A stretch of DNA of 64,000 nt from positions 4,154,001 to 4,218,000 of the forward strand of contig NZ_CP109055.1 of the NCBI RefSeq assembly GCF_035975855.1, in the 5' to 3' direction. Origin of the DNA: Streptomyces sp. NBC_01304. Its GTDB lineage: Bacteria > Actinomycetota > Actinomycetes > Streptomycetales > Streptomycetaceae. Shown piece by piece: positions 16,712-24,021 of the stretch. The notes under the pieces are model-generated. The model was not told where the DNA came from and ran no database searches. It worked only from the letters and a program-made list of their open reading frames with translations. Position 1 is the first letter of the stretch, and each line of letters opens with the position of its first letter. Made by a program: the position numbers and the translations under genes.

Positions 16712-18097
16712 ATGTCTGATCTTCCCCGGAAGGCGGTCACCCGGACCGCCAAGCTGGCCGCGCTGCCACTCGGCTTCGCGGGCCGGGCGACATGGGGGCT
16801 CGGTAAGCGGATCGGCGGCAAGTCGGCGGAGATCGTGGCCCGTGAGCTGCAACAACGCACGGCGGAGCAGCTGTTCAAGGTGCTCGGTGAGCTCAAGGGC
16901 GGGGCCATGAAGTTCGGGCAGGCACTGTCCGTCTTCGAGTCGGCACTGCCGGAGGAGATAGCCGGGCCCTACCGCGCCGCGCTCACCAAGCTGCAGGAAG
17001 CGGCGCCGCCGATGCCGACGCGCACCGTGCATGCGGTGCTCGCCGAACGGCTCGGCGAGGACTGGCGGGAGCAGTTCCTCGAGTTCGAGGACAAGCCGTC
17101 GGCCGCCGCGTCCATCGGCCAGGTGCACCGGGCCATCTGGCACGACGGCCGGCAGGTCGCCGTCAAGGTGCAGTACCCGGGCGCCGGGGAGGCGCTGCTC
17201 TCCGACCTGAATCAACTCAGCCGGTTCGCGCGCCTGCTCGGCCCGCTGATTCCGGGGATGGACATCAAGCCGCTCATCTCCGAGCTGCGCGACCGGGTGT
17301 CCGAGGAACTCGACTACGGCCTGGAGGCGCAGGCCCAGCGGGCGCACGCCGAGGAGTTCGCGGGCGATCCGGATGTGCTGGTGCCCGCTGTGGTGCATCA
17401 GTGCGAGCAGGTCCTGGTGACCGAGTGGATCGACGGGATACCCCTGTCCGAGGTGATCGCGGACGGCACCGAGGAGCAGCGCAACCGGGCGGGTCAGCTC
17501 CTGACCAGGTTCCTCTTCTCCGGCCCGGCCCGCACCGGACTGCTGCACGCCGACCCGCACCCGGGCAACTTCCGGCTGCTGCCCACCGGGGAGGGCGGCG
17601 AGGACGGCGAAGGGGACGTGGCCCACTGGCGGCTCGGGGTGCTCGACTTCGGCACGGTGGACCGGCTGCCGGGCGGACTGCCCGACACGATCGGCTATGC
17701 CCTGCGGATGACGATCGAGGGCGAAGCCGAGGCGGTGTACGAGATGTTGCGCGAGGAGGGCTTCGTCAAGGAGTCCATAGACCTCGACCCGGACGCGGTG
17801 CTCGACTATCTGCTGCCGATCATCGAGCCCGCCCAGGCCGACGCGTTCGAGTTCACCCGGAGCTGGATCCGCAATCAGGCGGGGCGGATCGCCGATCCCC
17901 GCTCCCCCGCGCATCAGTTGGGCAAGCAGTTGAATCTGCCGCCCTCGTATCTGCTGATACACCGGGTGACGCTCAGCACGATCGGGGTGCTCTGTCAGCT
18001 GGGGGCGACGGTGCGGATGCGGGACGAACTCGAGGCGTGGCTGCCCGGATTCCTGCCCGAGGACGAGTCCGAGGCCGAGGCGGCCGTCGAGGCCTGA
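16712..18097 (+). CDS. ABC1/UbiB (AarF) family atypical kinase
   Basis: 461 residues. All family marks are present: KFGQ at 67-70, the Ala-rich loop AAAS at 131-134 in place of a normal P-loop, VAVKVQYPG with the ATP-binding Lys, the catalytic HADPHPGN, and the metal-binding LDFG (about residue 310). ABC1 proteins support quinone biosynthesis or membrane lipid homeostasis; in Streptomyces the quinone would be menaquinone. No transmembrane anchor is obvious at the C-terminus. ATG at 16712 has TGGAGGGG just upstream. It probably shares a transcript with the ThiF-like gene. Confidence 0.92.
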   Translation: MSDLPRKAVTRTAKLAALPLGFAGRATWGLGKRIGGKSAEIVARELQQRTAEQLFKVLGELKGGAMKFGQALSVFESALPEEIAGPYRAALTKLQEAAPPMPTRTVHAVLAERLGEDWREQFLEFEDKPSAAASIGQVHRAIWHDGRQVAVKVQYPGAGEALLSDLNQLSRFARLLGPLIPGMDIKPLISELRDRVSEELDYGLEAQAQRAHAEEFAGDPDVLVPAVVHQCEQVLVTEWIDGIPLSEVIADGTEEQRNRAGQLLTRFLFSGPARTGLLHADPHPGNFRLLPTGEGGEDGEGDVAHWRLGVLDFGTVDRLPGGLPDTIGYALRMTIEGEAEAVYEMLREEGFVKESIDLDPDAVLDYLLPIIEPAQADAFEFTRSWIRNQAGRIADPRSPAHQLGKQLNLPPSYLLIHRVTLSTIGVLCQLGATVRMRDELEAWLPGFLPEDESEAEAAVEA

Positions 18098-18134
18098 GGA
18101 AGTTGGCCAGGGGCGGTTGACCTGACGGGACGGC

Positions 18135-18332
18135 TCACCACCAGCTGGAGTCGAGTCGTCCCTCGATGGCCCTGATGTTGGCGCGGGCGCAGTCGTCGCA
18201 GAAGTACTGGCGGCTGCCGTTCTCCACGGAGCAGGTCCAGGTCGGCCGGGCGCCCTCGGCGGTGGCGCCACAGCGGGAACACACGACGCTCTCGGCACCC
18301 GGCTGCGGAGGGTGATGAGGTTCCTTGTCCAC
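18135..18332 (-). CDS. Small zinc-ribbon protein
   Basis: 65 residues with two CxxC knuckles: CSRCG near residue 18 and CDDC near 46, plus a middle Cys in TWTCSVENG, and a C-terminal SSWW. This fits a zinc-ribbon or treble-clef module. The function is unknown, and I recognise it only as a conserved Streptomyces small protein. GTG at 18332 has no Shine-Dalgarno, but TACATT lies 6 nt upstream, the arrangement of a leaderless transcript beginning at the start codon. It sits convergent to the ABC1 kinase gene and downstream of the wblC group. Confidence 0.75.
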   Translation of the reverse strand: MDKEPHHPPQPGAESVVCSRCGATAEGARPTWTCSVENGSRQYFCDDCARANIRAIEGRLDSSWW

Positions 18333-18380
18333 CTGGCGAATGTAGCGCCGCGGCCGGGAGTTGGGTCGTACAACGCACCG

Positions 18381-18410
18381 CGGGGGCCGCTCCGTTCGGA
18401 ACGACCCCCG
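18381..18410 (-). terminator. Terminator after the wblC operon
   Basis: A 13-bp stem with a short TTC/GAA loop. On the minus-strand RNA the two mismatched positions become G-U pairs, so the hairpin is stable only in that direction. It lies 51 nt past the stop of the gene downstream of wblC. Confidence 0.7.
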
Positions 18411-18461
18411 TGGATGGTCATGCGGTTCGGGGCCCGAGGGCACCCGGATGCGGCTCGGCGA

Positions 18462-18785
18462 TCAGTGCATGACCGCCATGGCGAGCGCGCGGCGGGCACG
18501 CAGCGACGCGCGCTCGGCGCGGCGCTGCATCCGGCGGGCGGTGATCAGCCGCAGGGCGAGGCGCTCGGAAGCGGCCTCACGGCGTTGCTCGTGCATATGT
18601 GCGCGAGCCAGGGCTTCTGGTTGGAGTTGCATTTCGCGGGTCCTGTTCTGGCGCGAGGAGTTCGCACCGAAGTTGTACGTGTCTGTGGTCGCGGAGCCGG
18701 CGGGCTCGCTGGTGAAGGGCTTCATCGGGGCCTGATTCATGGGGTCGTGCGTGTGGGGGCGATCGATGGTTCCGGTGGCGTTCAT
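18462..18785 (-). CDS. Small basic protein translationally coupled to wblC
   Basis: 107 residues. The C-terminal half is an amphipathic, Arg-rich helical region (LARAHMHEQRREAASERLALRL, with further RRMQRRAERASLRARRALA), isoelectrically very basic and suited to RNA or DNA contact. The N-terminal half is hydrophilic and weakly conserved in appearance. The ATG at 18785 overlaps the wblC stop (ATGA), so it should be translated from the wblC message and share its induction. Later ATGs (MKPFTSE, MQLQPEA) are alternatives if coupling is not used. No known family recognised. Confidence 0.65.
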   Translation of the reverse strand: MNATGTIDRPHTHDPMNQAPMKPFTSEPAGSATTDTYNFGANSSRQNRTREMQLQPEALARAHMHEQRREAASERLALRLITARRMQRRAERASLRARRALAMAVMH

Positions 18786-19147
18786 GCGGCGACCGGGTTC
18801 TTGCGCGGGCGACCACGCGGCCGCTTGCGGGCAACGACCACACCCTGGACGAACAGCTCGCCACCCCAGACGCCCCACGGCTCACGCCGCTCCTTGGCGC
18901 CGGCCAGGCAGGCCTCCATCAGCGGGCAGGTACGGCAGAGCGACTTGGCGTACTCGACATCGGCCGGCGACTCGGCGAAGAAGACCTCCGGGTCGAAGCT
19001 GCGGCAGGGGACGGGTACGCCGAGGTTCTCGATGGCGTCGTCGAGCGCGGTGAGCGCAGTGAGCGGAGTCAAGGTGTTCTCCTGAAGGCCGGGCGGCGGG
19101 ATGGTCTCTGAAGGCGGTACGGACGGGGCGTGCGTTTCGGTCTGCAC
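18782..19147 (-). CDS. wblC: WblC (WhiB7-type) Fe-S transcriptional regulator
   Basis: 121 residues. Four cysteines in WhiB spacing (C48, C71, C74, C80) bind a 4Fe-4S cluster. G-V-W-G-G (92-96) contacts the sigma factor, and the C-terminal RGRPRK (111-116) is the AT-hook that defines the WhiB7/WblC subclass. WhiB7 proteins act with the main sigma factor to switch on intrinsic antibiotic resistance genes, especially after ribosome inhibition. GTG at 19147 has GAGGAA 10 nt upstream. The gene has a leader of about 600 nt with an upstream ORF and a terminator. AT-rich DNA just above the predicted -35 would allow autoregulation. The stop overlaps the next gene (ATGA). Confidence 0.95.
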   Translation of the reverse strand: MQTETHAPSVPPSETIPPPGLQENTLTPLTALTALDDAIENLGVPVPCRSFDPEVFFAESPADVEYAKSLCRTCPLMEACLAGAKERREPWGVWGGELFVQGVVVARKRPRGRPRKNPVAA

Positions 19148-19249
19148 GGTTGGTTTCTTCCTCGTCGGTCGTTCCGGCCGGGTTGGCCGGGTGGCGGCTT
19201 TGGTACCGGGGTGTTGCGTCCGGTGGCCCCTTCGCTCCGCTTTCCCGTT

Positions 19250-19297
19250 CGGGGAAAACAGAAGGGCCGCGGATCCCGGGTGGGATTCCGCGGCCCT
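19250..19297 (-). terminator. Attenuator-type terminator in the wblC leader
   Basis: A 15-bp G/C stem with one bulged A (AGGGCCGCGGAATCCC against its partner), a 4-nt loop and a U-rich tail (UUCUGUUUU) on the minus-strand RNA. It begins 22 nt after the stop of the upstream ORF and ends about 100 nt before the wblC start. This position is typical of transcription attenuators. Confidence 0.8.
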
Positions 19298-19308
19298 GAA
19301 GGCGCCGG

Positions 19309-19324
19309 CCTGATCTGGATCAGG
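19309..19324 (-). promoter_or_regulatory. Small hairpin over the upstream-ORF stop codon
   Basis: CCTGATCCAGATCAGG folds as a 6-bp stem with a 4-nt loop. The uORF stop TGA is inside the 5' arm. A terminating ribosome would melt it. It sits directly before the terminator stem. Confidence 0.5.
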
Positions 19325-19649
19325 CTGGATCACTCCAGGGTTCGAGCCCGCGGAAGGCCCACATGTGCTGCTGCGTCGTCTGCTTCCGGGATCCGGCACC
19401 GGCTGCCGCAAAGGCATAGGCATGTGCCTGGGCCGTTGCTACTGCTGCTTCCGGTGCCAACATCGGTCGCTCATCACGCTCATTGCGCTCACGGCTCACA
19501 AGAGCCGGGAGACCCAGGGCGGCGACGGGGCTGGCGGCATTAATGCCGGACAGACCGGTGCCCTGGAACGAGATGCCGAGCGGGCAGGTGGCGACGACCG
19601 AGCGATCGACGTCGGTCAGTTTGATGTTGCTCTGGTTGATGCTGATCAC
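19320..19649 (-). CDS. Upstream ORF (109 aa) in the wblC leader
   Basis: An open frame starting GTG at 19649 with a near-ideal ribosome site (AGGAGG, 8-nt spacing), ending in TGA 22 nt before the attenuator. The product starts MISINQSNIKLTDVDRS, has a middle RERNERDERP stretch, then an Ala-rich hydrophobic run, and ends WAFRGLEPWSDPA. No family is recognised. Codons for AFRGLEP near its end encode a TTCCGCGG segment (19348-19355) that pairs perfectly with eight bases of the terminator 5' arm (19286-19293). So ribosome position on this ORF could choose between terminator and antiterminator. Translation is probable from the ribosome site; a function of the peptide itself is not shown. Confidence 0.65.
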   Translation of the reverse strand: MISINQSNIKLTDVDRSVVATCPLGISFQGTGLSGINAASPVAALGLPALVSRERNERDERPMLAPEAAVATAQAHAYAFAAAGAGSRKQTTQQHMWAFRGLEPWSDPA

Positions 19650-19756
19650 TGGACTCGCCTCCTCTCGGCGTCTCGGAGACCGGGGTGAACCGGTCAAGGT
19701 TGTTAAGTACAGCACGGAACCAGGGCTTCAGAGAAGTCGCTGTTCCCGTGGTTAAG

Positions 19757-19786
19757 AACCTATGGGTCTTCCTTGGGCGTGCGCAA
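19757..19786 (-). promoter_or_regulatory. Predicted wblC promoter
   Basis: On the minus strand TTGCGC (-35, 19781-19786) and TAGGTT (-10, 19757-19762) are separated by 18 nt. An AT-rich patch (GAAAATAGT, 19787-19795) lies directly upstream, where an AT-hook WhiB7 protein would bind. The start point would be about 100 nt before the uORF. Confidence 0.5.
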
Positions 19787-19809
19787 ACTATTTTCTCGAC
19801 GAGTTTGTA

Positions 19810-22026
19810 TCAGTCGCCCTCGACCACTGCTTCAACTCCCGTCTCAGGCTCCTCACCTGCACAGATGGCCAGGACGTCGGCGCCGAAGCGATCCATTTTC
19901 CGGACCCCGACGCCGGCGATGCGGGCGAGCTCGCCCTCGGCCGACGGACAGGCCTCGGCGATCGCCATGAGCGTCTTGTCCGTGAACACGCAGTATGCGG
20001 GCTGGCTGAGCTGGGCCGCCTGCTCGGCCCGCCAGTCGCGCAGGCGCTCATAGAGTCCTTCGTCCATGTCGGAAGGACAGTCTTCGCACCGCATCAGCTT
20101 CATCTCGCCGGCGTCGGTCAGTGTCCGCCCGCACACGCGGCAGTGCACGGGACCCCGGCTCCGGCGCTTGCGGGCCGCCCCGCGCTCGATGCCGCCCGCA
20201 CCGCCCGCGCTGCGGGGGGCGGCCGCGGCCGAGCCCGGCCGCAGGCCGTTCAGGAACCGGCTGGGCCGGCGCGAGGCGCGGCCGCCGGGCGAGCGGGACA
20301 GCGCCCAGGACAGGGAGAGGTGCACCCGGGCCCGGGTGACCCCGACATAGAGGAGGCGGCGCTCCTCCTCGACCTGCTCGTCGGTCTTGGCGTACGCGAT
20401 CGGCAGCATGCCTTCGGTAAGGCCGACCAGGAAGACCGCGTCCCACTCCAGGCCCTTGGCCGCGTGCAGCGAGGCGAGCGTGACGCCCTCCACGGTCGGC
20501 GCGTGCTGGGCGGCGGCCCGCTCGTCGAGCTCCGCGATCAGGTCGGAGAGCGTGGCTTCGGGCCGGACCCGGGCGAAGTCCTCGGCCAGGCGGACCAGCG
20601 CCGCCAGGGACTCCCAGCGGTCCCGGACCGCGCCGGAGCCCGCCGGGGGCTGGCTCGTCCAGCCCTTGGTGGACAGCACGGCCCGCACCTGCGAGGGCAC
20701 GTCCACGGCGTCGTCGAGCAGCGCGTCATTGCCGCCGAAGCGGGCCGCCCCGCGCAGGGCCGCGCCCGCCTCGCGGACCTCCTGGCGCTCGAAGAACCGC
20801 TCGGCGCCGCGCAGCTGGTACGGCACACCGGCGTCGGCGAGCGCCTGCTCGTACAGCTCGGACTGGCCGTTCGTCCGGAAGAGCACCGCGATCTCGCCGG
20901 CCGTGACGCCAGACTTGATCAGGTCGCGGATGCGGCGGGCGGTGTGCTCCGCCTCGGTGGGCTCGTCGCCGTACTCCGTGTAGACCGGCTCGGGTCCGGC
21001 CTCGCGCTGGGAGATCAGTTCCAGGCGGTGCTCGGCGGCGCGGCCCTTGGCCTGGGCGAGCAGGCCGTTGGCGAGGTGGACGACCTGGGGCGTGGAGCGG
21101 TAGTCGCGGACCAGTTTCACGACCGTGGCCTGCGGGTGCCGGGTGCGGAAGTTCAGGAGGTGGTCGGGGGTCGCGCCGGTGAAGGAGTAGATCGTCTGGC
21201 TGGCGTCGCCGACCACGCAGAGGTTGTCCCGGTCGCCGAGCCACAGTTCCAGGAGGCGCTGCTGGAGCGGGCTGACGTCCTGGTACTCGTCCACCACGAA
21301 GTGCGAGTACTGGGAGCGGACCTGCTCCGCGACGGCGTAGTTGTCCTGCAGGATGCCGACCGTCAGGAGCAGTACGTCCTCGAAGTCGATGACGCCGCGG
21401 TCCTGCTTCAGCTGCTCGTACATGGCGTAGATCTGGGAGATCTCGGCCGGGTCGCGGGGTACCTCGCGGCCGGCCTTGAGGGCGATGGCCGGGTAGTCGA
21501 CGGGGACGGTCTGGGTGACCTTGGACCACTCGATCTCGCCGGTGACATCGCGCAGCTCACCCCGGTCGAGCCGGATCCGGCAGCGGGCCGCGGCCTCTGC
21601 GACCAGCTGGACCTTCCGCTCGACCAGGCGGGGCAGCGGTCCGCCGACGGCCTTGGGCCAGAAGTACTGGAGCTGGCGCAGGGCGGCGGAGTGGAAGGTG
21701 CGGGCCTGCACGCCGTTGACCCCGAGTTGGCGGAGGCGCCCGCGCATCTCCCCCGCGGCGCGGTTGGTGAAGGTGACGGCGAGCACGCCGCCCGGGGGCA
21801 GGATGCCCGCCCGCACCCCGTACGCGATCCGGTGGGTGATCGCCCGGGTCTTGCCCGTGCCGGCACCGGCCAGCACGCACACAGGCCCCTGCAGGGCGGT
21901 GGCCACCGCGCGCTGCTCGGGGTCCAGCCCGGCGAGCACGGCGTCCGCGTCCGGGGGCGGGGCCGTGTACTGGCCTGTGCCGCCCGGTTCCTGCGGGAAC
22001 AGTGGGGAGTGCGTTGCTGATGTCAC
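19810..22026 (-). CDS. UvrD2-like superfamily 1 DNA helicase with HRDC domain
   Basis: 738 residues. SF1A motor motifs are in order: Walker A GAGTGKT, TFTNRAA (Ia), VDEYQD (II), GDASQTIYSF (III), RDYRSTP (IV), the helicase 2B insertion, LHAAKGLEWDAVFLVG (V) and VGVTRA (VI). A four-cysteine zinc knuckle follows (CRVC ... CEDC, near residues 640-665), and a C-terminal HRDC domain (FTDKTLMAIAEACPS, then GVGVRKMDRFG). This arrangement is that of actinobacterial UvrD2, a repair helicase. GTG at 22026 has no strong ribosome site, and the longer upstream frame is not supported. It is divergent from mycoredoxin; the spacer holds a DnaA box. Confidence 0.9.
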   Translation of the reverse strand: MTSATHSPLFPQEPGGTGQYTAPPPDADAVLAGLDPEQRAVATALQGPVCVLAGAGTGKTRAITHRIAYGVRAGILPPGGVLAVTFTNRAAGEMRGRLRQLGVNGVQARTFHSAALRQLQYFWPKAVGGPLPRLVERKVQLVAEAAARCRIRLDRGELRDVTGEIEWSKVTQTVPVDYPAIALKAGREVPRDPAEISQIYAMYEQLKQDRGVIDFEDVLLLTVGILQDNYAVAEQVRSQYSHFVVDEYQDVSPLQQRLLELWLGDRDNLCVVGDASQTIYSFTGATPDHLLNFRTRHPQATVVKLVRDYRSTPQVVHLANGLLAQAKGRAAEHRLELISQREAGPEPVYTEYGDEPTEAEHTARRIRDLIKSGVTAGEIAVLFRTNGQSELYEQALADAGVPYQLRGAERFFERQEVREAGAALRGAARFGGNDALLDDAVDVPSQVRAVLSTKGWTSQPPAGSGAVRDRWESLAALVRLAEDFARVRPEATLSDLIAELDERAAAQHAPTVEGVTLASLHAAKGLEWDAVFLVGLTEGMLPIAYAKTDEQVEEERRLLYVGVTRARVHLSLSWALSRSPGGRASRRPSRFLNGLRPGSAAAAPRSAGGAGGIERGAARKRRSRGPVHCRVCGRTLTDAGEMKLMRCEDCPSDMDEGLYERLRDWRAEQAAQLSQPAYCVFTDKTLMAIAEACPSAEGELARIAGVGVRKMDRFGADVLAICAGEEPETGVEAVVEGD

Positions 22027-22065
22027 CCCGCCATGCTGCCAGGTCGGCGGAGGTGGCCGAGCCCG

Positions 22066-22074
22066 TTGTCCACA
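22066..22074 (+). promoter_or_regulatory. DnaA box (single)
   Basis: TTGTCCACA, the preferred Streptomyces DnaA box, in the divergent spacer between the helicase and mycoredoxin genes. It is upstream of the SigR-type promoter. Confidence 0.4.
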
Positions 22075-22101
22075 GGGGTGCAGCATTGGTCGTACTAATG
22101 C

Positions 22102-22128
22102 GGGAATGGTGACCGGGTCGCGTACGTT
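22102..22128 (+). promoter_or_regulatory. SigR-type promoter of mycoredoxin
   Basis: GGGAAT at 22102-22107, then exactly 18 nt, then GTT at 22126-22128. This matches the thiol-oxidative-stress sigma factor SigR consensus (GGAAT, 18-19 nt, GTT) and sits about 70 nt before the start codon. Confidence 0.7.
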
Positions 22129-22197
22129 CAAAGCAGGTGCGAGGACGCACCCGAGCGGTGTGCGGAACGCACCGAGCAGCGAAGGAGCACAAAAGAC

Positions 22198-22440
22198 ATG
22201 CCGGGCACTGTGACGATGTACAGCACCACGTGGTGCGGCTACTGCCAGCGGCTGAAGAAGCAGCTGGACCGCGAGGGCATCGCGTACAAGGAAATCAACA
22301 TCGAGCACGACCCGGAGTCCGCGGCGTTCGTCGAGAAGGCGAACGGCGGCAACCAGACGGTCCCGACCGTGCTCTTCGAGGACGGCTCGACGCTGACCAA
22401 CCCTTCGCTCGCCCAGGTCAAGCAGAAGGTCGGCGCCTGA
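22198..22440 (+). CDS. mrx1: Mycoredoxin
   Basis: 80 residues, a glutaredoxin-fold oxidoreductase with the CGYC active site (Cys13, Cys16) in YSTTWCGYC, plus the conserved TVPTV cis-Pro loop (about residue 56) and GxTLTNPS. Mycoredoxins reduce mycothiol-mixed disulfides in actinobacteria, which use mycothiol instead of glutathione. ATG at 22198 has AAGGAG 10 nt upstream. The SigR-type promoter upstream suggests induction by thiol oxidation. A terminator follows the stop, so it is monocistronic. Confidence 0.93.
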   Translation: MPGTVTMYSTTWCGYCQRLKKQLDREGIAYKEINIEHDPESAAFVEKANGGNQTVPTVLFEDGSTLTNPSLAQVKQKVGA

Positions 22441-22458
22441 GGGTCGCCGCGTACGCGC

Positions 22459-22486
22459 AAGGCCCCCGCCTCCTGGCGGGGGCCTT
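22459..22486. terminator. Terminator between mycoredoxin and OsmC genes
   Basis: A perfect 12-bp stem (AAGGCCCCCGCC and its complement) with a TCCT loop between convergent genes; usable from both sides. Confidence 0.85.
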
Positions 22487-22495
22487 CGTGTGTCC

Positions 22496-22942
22496 TCAGC
22501 CGCCCTCGAAGCCGGTCGTGCCGTCCGGCAGGATCGCCTCCACGTGGGCGCCGTGCTCGACCGTGCGGCTGACCGTGCAGTGCTGCTCGTGGGTCAGCCG
22601 GACGGCGCGGGCGAAGACCTCGGCGGCCTTGCCGCCGTTGGCCTCCGCGGGGATGTCGAGTTCGTACGTGACCCGGATGCGGCCCACCCGGCCGTCGTCC
22701 TCCGGGGTGGAGATCGAGTCGACGACGATCTTCAGGTCGTCGTGCTCGACAGCACGCGCGGTGCGGTCGACGACCATGCCGCCGCAGCCGCCCATCGCGG
22801 CGAGCAGCAGCTCGACCGGGGTGAAGGACGGCTGCGCCGCCTCGTCGTCGGCCGGGCCCATGTGGACCTCGGCGCCGCGGTCGTTGCGGGCCGTCCAGGT
22901 GCGGTAGCCGGTGCGTACGGTCTCGATGCGGTAGTCCGCCAT
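22496..22942 (-). CDS. OsmC family peroxidase-like protein
   Basis: 148 residues. Two conserved reactive cysteines are present: Cys53 in MGGCGG and Cys122 in EQHCTVSRTVE. This is the OsmC/Ohr fold, which reduces organic hydroperoxides by a dithiol mechanism. The Cys122 context (HCTVSRT) is of the OsmC/YhfA-like branch rather than the organic-hydroperoxide Ohr branch. ATG at 22942 with an AAGGAAGG purine tract upstream. It lies between a redox protein and the NAD diphosphatase on the same strand. SigR-like control is not evident here. Confidence 0.88.
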   Translation of the reverse strand: MADYRIETVRTGYRTWTARNDRGAEVHMGPADDEAAQPSFTPVELLLAAMGGCGGMVVDRTARAVEHDDLKIVVDSISTPEDDGRVGRIRVTYELDIPAEANGGKAAEVFARAVRLTHEQHCTVSRTVEHGAHVEAILPDGTTGFEGG

Positions 22943-22974
22943 GGGTTCTGCGCCTTCCTTCGAGGCCCCCGCCG

Positions 22975-23937
22975 TCAGGCTACGGGCCTGGGCAGCGGCT
23001 TGCCGTACCAGAGCTCGATCAGCCGGGCCGCGATGGAGATGCCGAAGGGCGGCAGGACCTCGCCGGACTCGAAGGCAGCGCGCAGGTCGTCGCGGGAGAA
23101 CCAGCGGGCCTCCTCGATCTCCTCGCCGTCGACGTTGATCTCCTGCGAGGTGGCGCGGGCCATGAAGCCCAGCATCAGGCTGGACGGGAACGGCCAGGGC
23201 TGGCTGGCGACGTACTCGACGTCGCCGACCTTGACGCCCGCCTCCTCCCAGACCTCGCGGCGTACCGACTGCTCGATCGACTCGCCCGGCTCCACGAAGC
23301 CCGCGAGTGTCGAGAAGCGGCCCTCCGGCCAGTGCACCTGGCGGCCGAGCAGGATGCGGTCCTCGTCGTCCGTGACCGCCATGATCACGGCCGGGTCGGT
23401 GCGCGGGTAGTGCTCGGCACCGCAGGCCGCGCAGCGGCGGATGTGGCCCGCGGCCGCGATGTTCGTGCGCTCGCCGCAGCGGGAGCAGAAGCGGTGCAGG
23501 CGCTGCCAGTTCTCCAGGGCGACCGCGTGCACGAGCAGGCCCGCGTCGCGCGGGGACAGGAGCAGGCCCGCCTCGCGCAGCCCGGCGGGGCGCGCGGACT
23601 GGTCCATGCGGCCGGGGAGCGCGTCCTTCTGGAGCGCGAAGTAGCTGACGCCGTCGTCGTCCGTGCCGAGGAAGTAGCGGTGGGTCTCGGTGATCGGCGC
23701 CTCGAAGGCCGGCGTCATGACGAGTTCGGTGCGGCCGTCCTCCGTGTCGTCGATGAGCGCCTGGCCGCCGGAGACCACGAAGACCCGCGTCGTCGGGTGG
23801 CTCCAGGCCGCGGCGAGCCAGGCCTCGTCGAGTCGGTGGTGGGCCTCGCGGTCGATGCCGCTGTCCGCGGTCAGCGAGATGGGCCGTTCGGTCAGCGAGA
23901 TGGGCCGGTCAGTGGCGCGGTCGGTCCAGGTGGTCAC
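22975..23937 (-). CDS. nudC: NAD(+)/NADH diphosphatase NudC
   Basis: 320 residues. Domain order is classic for NudC: an N-terminal NADH-binding region, a zinc ribbon with four cysteines (CSRCGERTN ... CAACG, about 155-180), then a Nudix box (GFVEPGESIEQSV, REVWEEAGV) and SQPWPFPSSLMLGF, the motif specific for NAD diphosphatases. It hydrolyses NAD(H) to NMN(H) plus AMP and can remove NAD caps from RNA. GTG at 23937 has GGAAG 5 nt upstream; the TTG at 23949 is less likely. An 18-21-bp tandem duplication near the start encodes a repeated PISLT. Confidence 0.92.
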   Translation of the reverse strand: MTTWTDRATDRPISLTERPISLTADSGIDREAHHRLDEAWLAAAWSHPTTRVFVVSGGQALIDDTEDGRTELVMTPAFEAPITETHRYFLGTDDDGVSYFALQKDALPGRMDQSARPAGLREAGLLLSPRDAGLLVHAVALENWQRLHRFCSRCGERTNIAAAGHIRRCAACGAEHYPRTDPAVIMAVTDDEDRILLGRQVHWPEGRFSTLAGFVEPGESIEQSVRREVWEEAGVKVGDVEYVASQPWPFPSSLMLGFMARATSQEINVDGEEIEEARWFSRDDLRAAFESGEVLPPFGISIAARLIELWYGKPLPRPVA

Positions 23938-24021
23938 AGAAACTTCCAACTCCCCCAGTGGAACGGGTCTTTTCGGCAGGACTCTTTCGGCAGGACTCTC
24001 GGGAAACTGCGGCGAGACGGG

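Noticed and set aside
23868..24000. Tandem duplications near the nudC start (GGTCAGCGAGATGGGCC twice, and TTTCGGCAGGACTC twice)
   Set aside because: Real short repeats, but they look like simple slippage and do not break the gene; recorded in the gene entry only.
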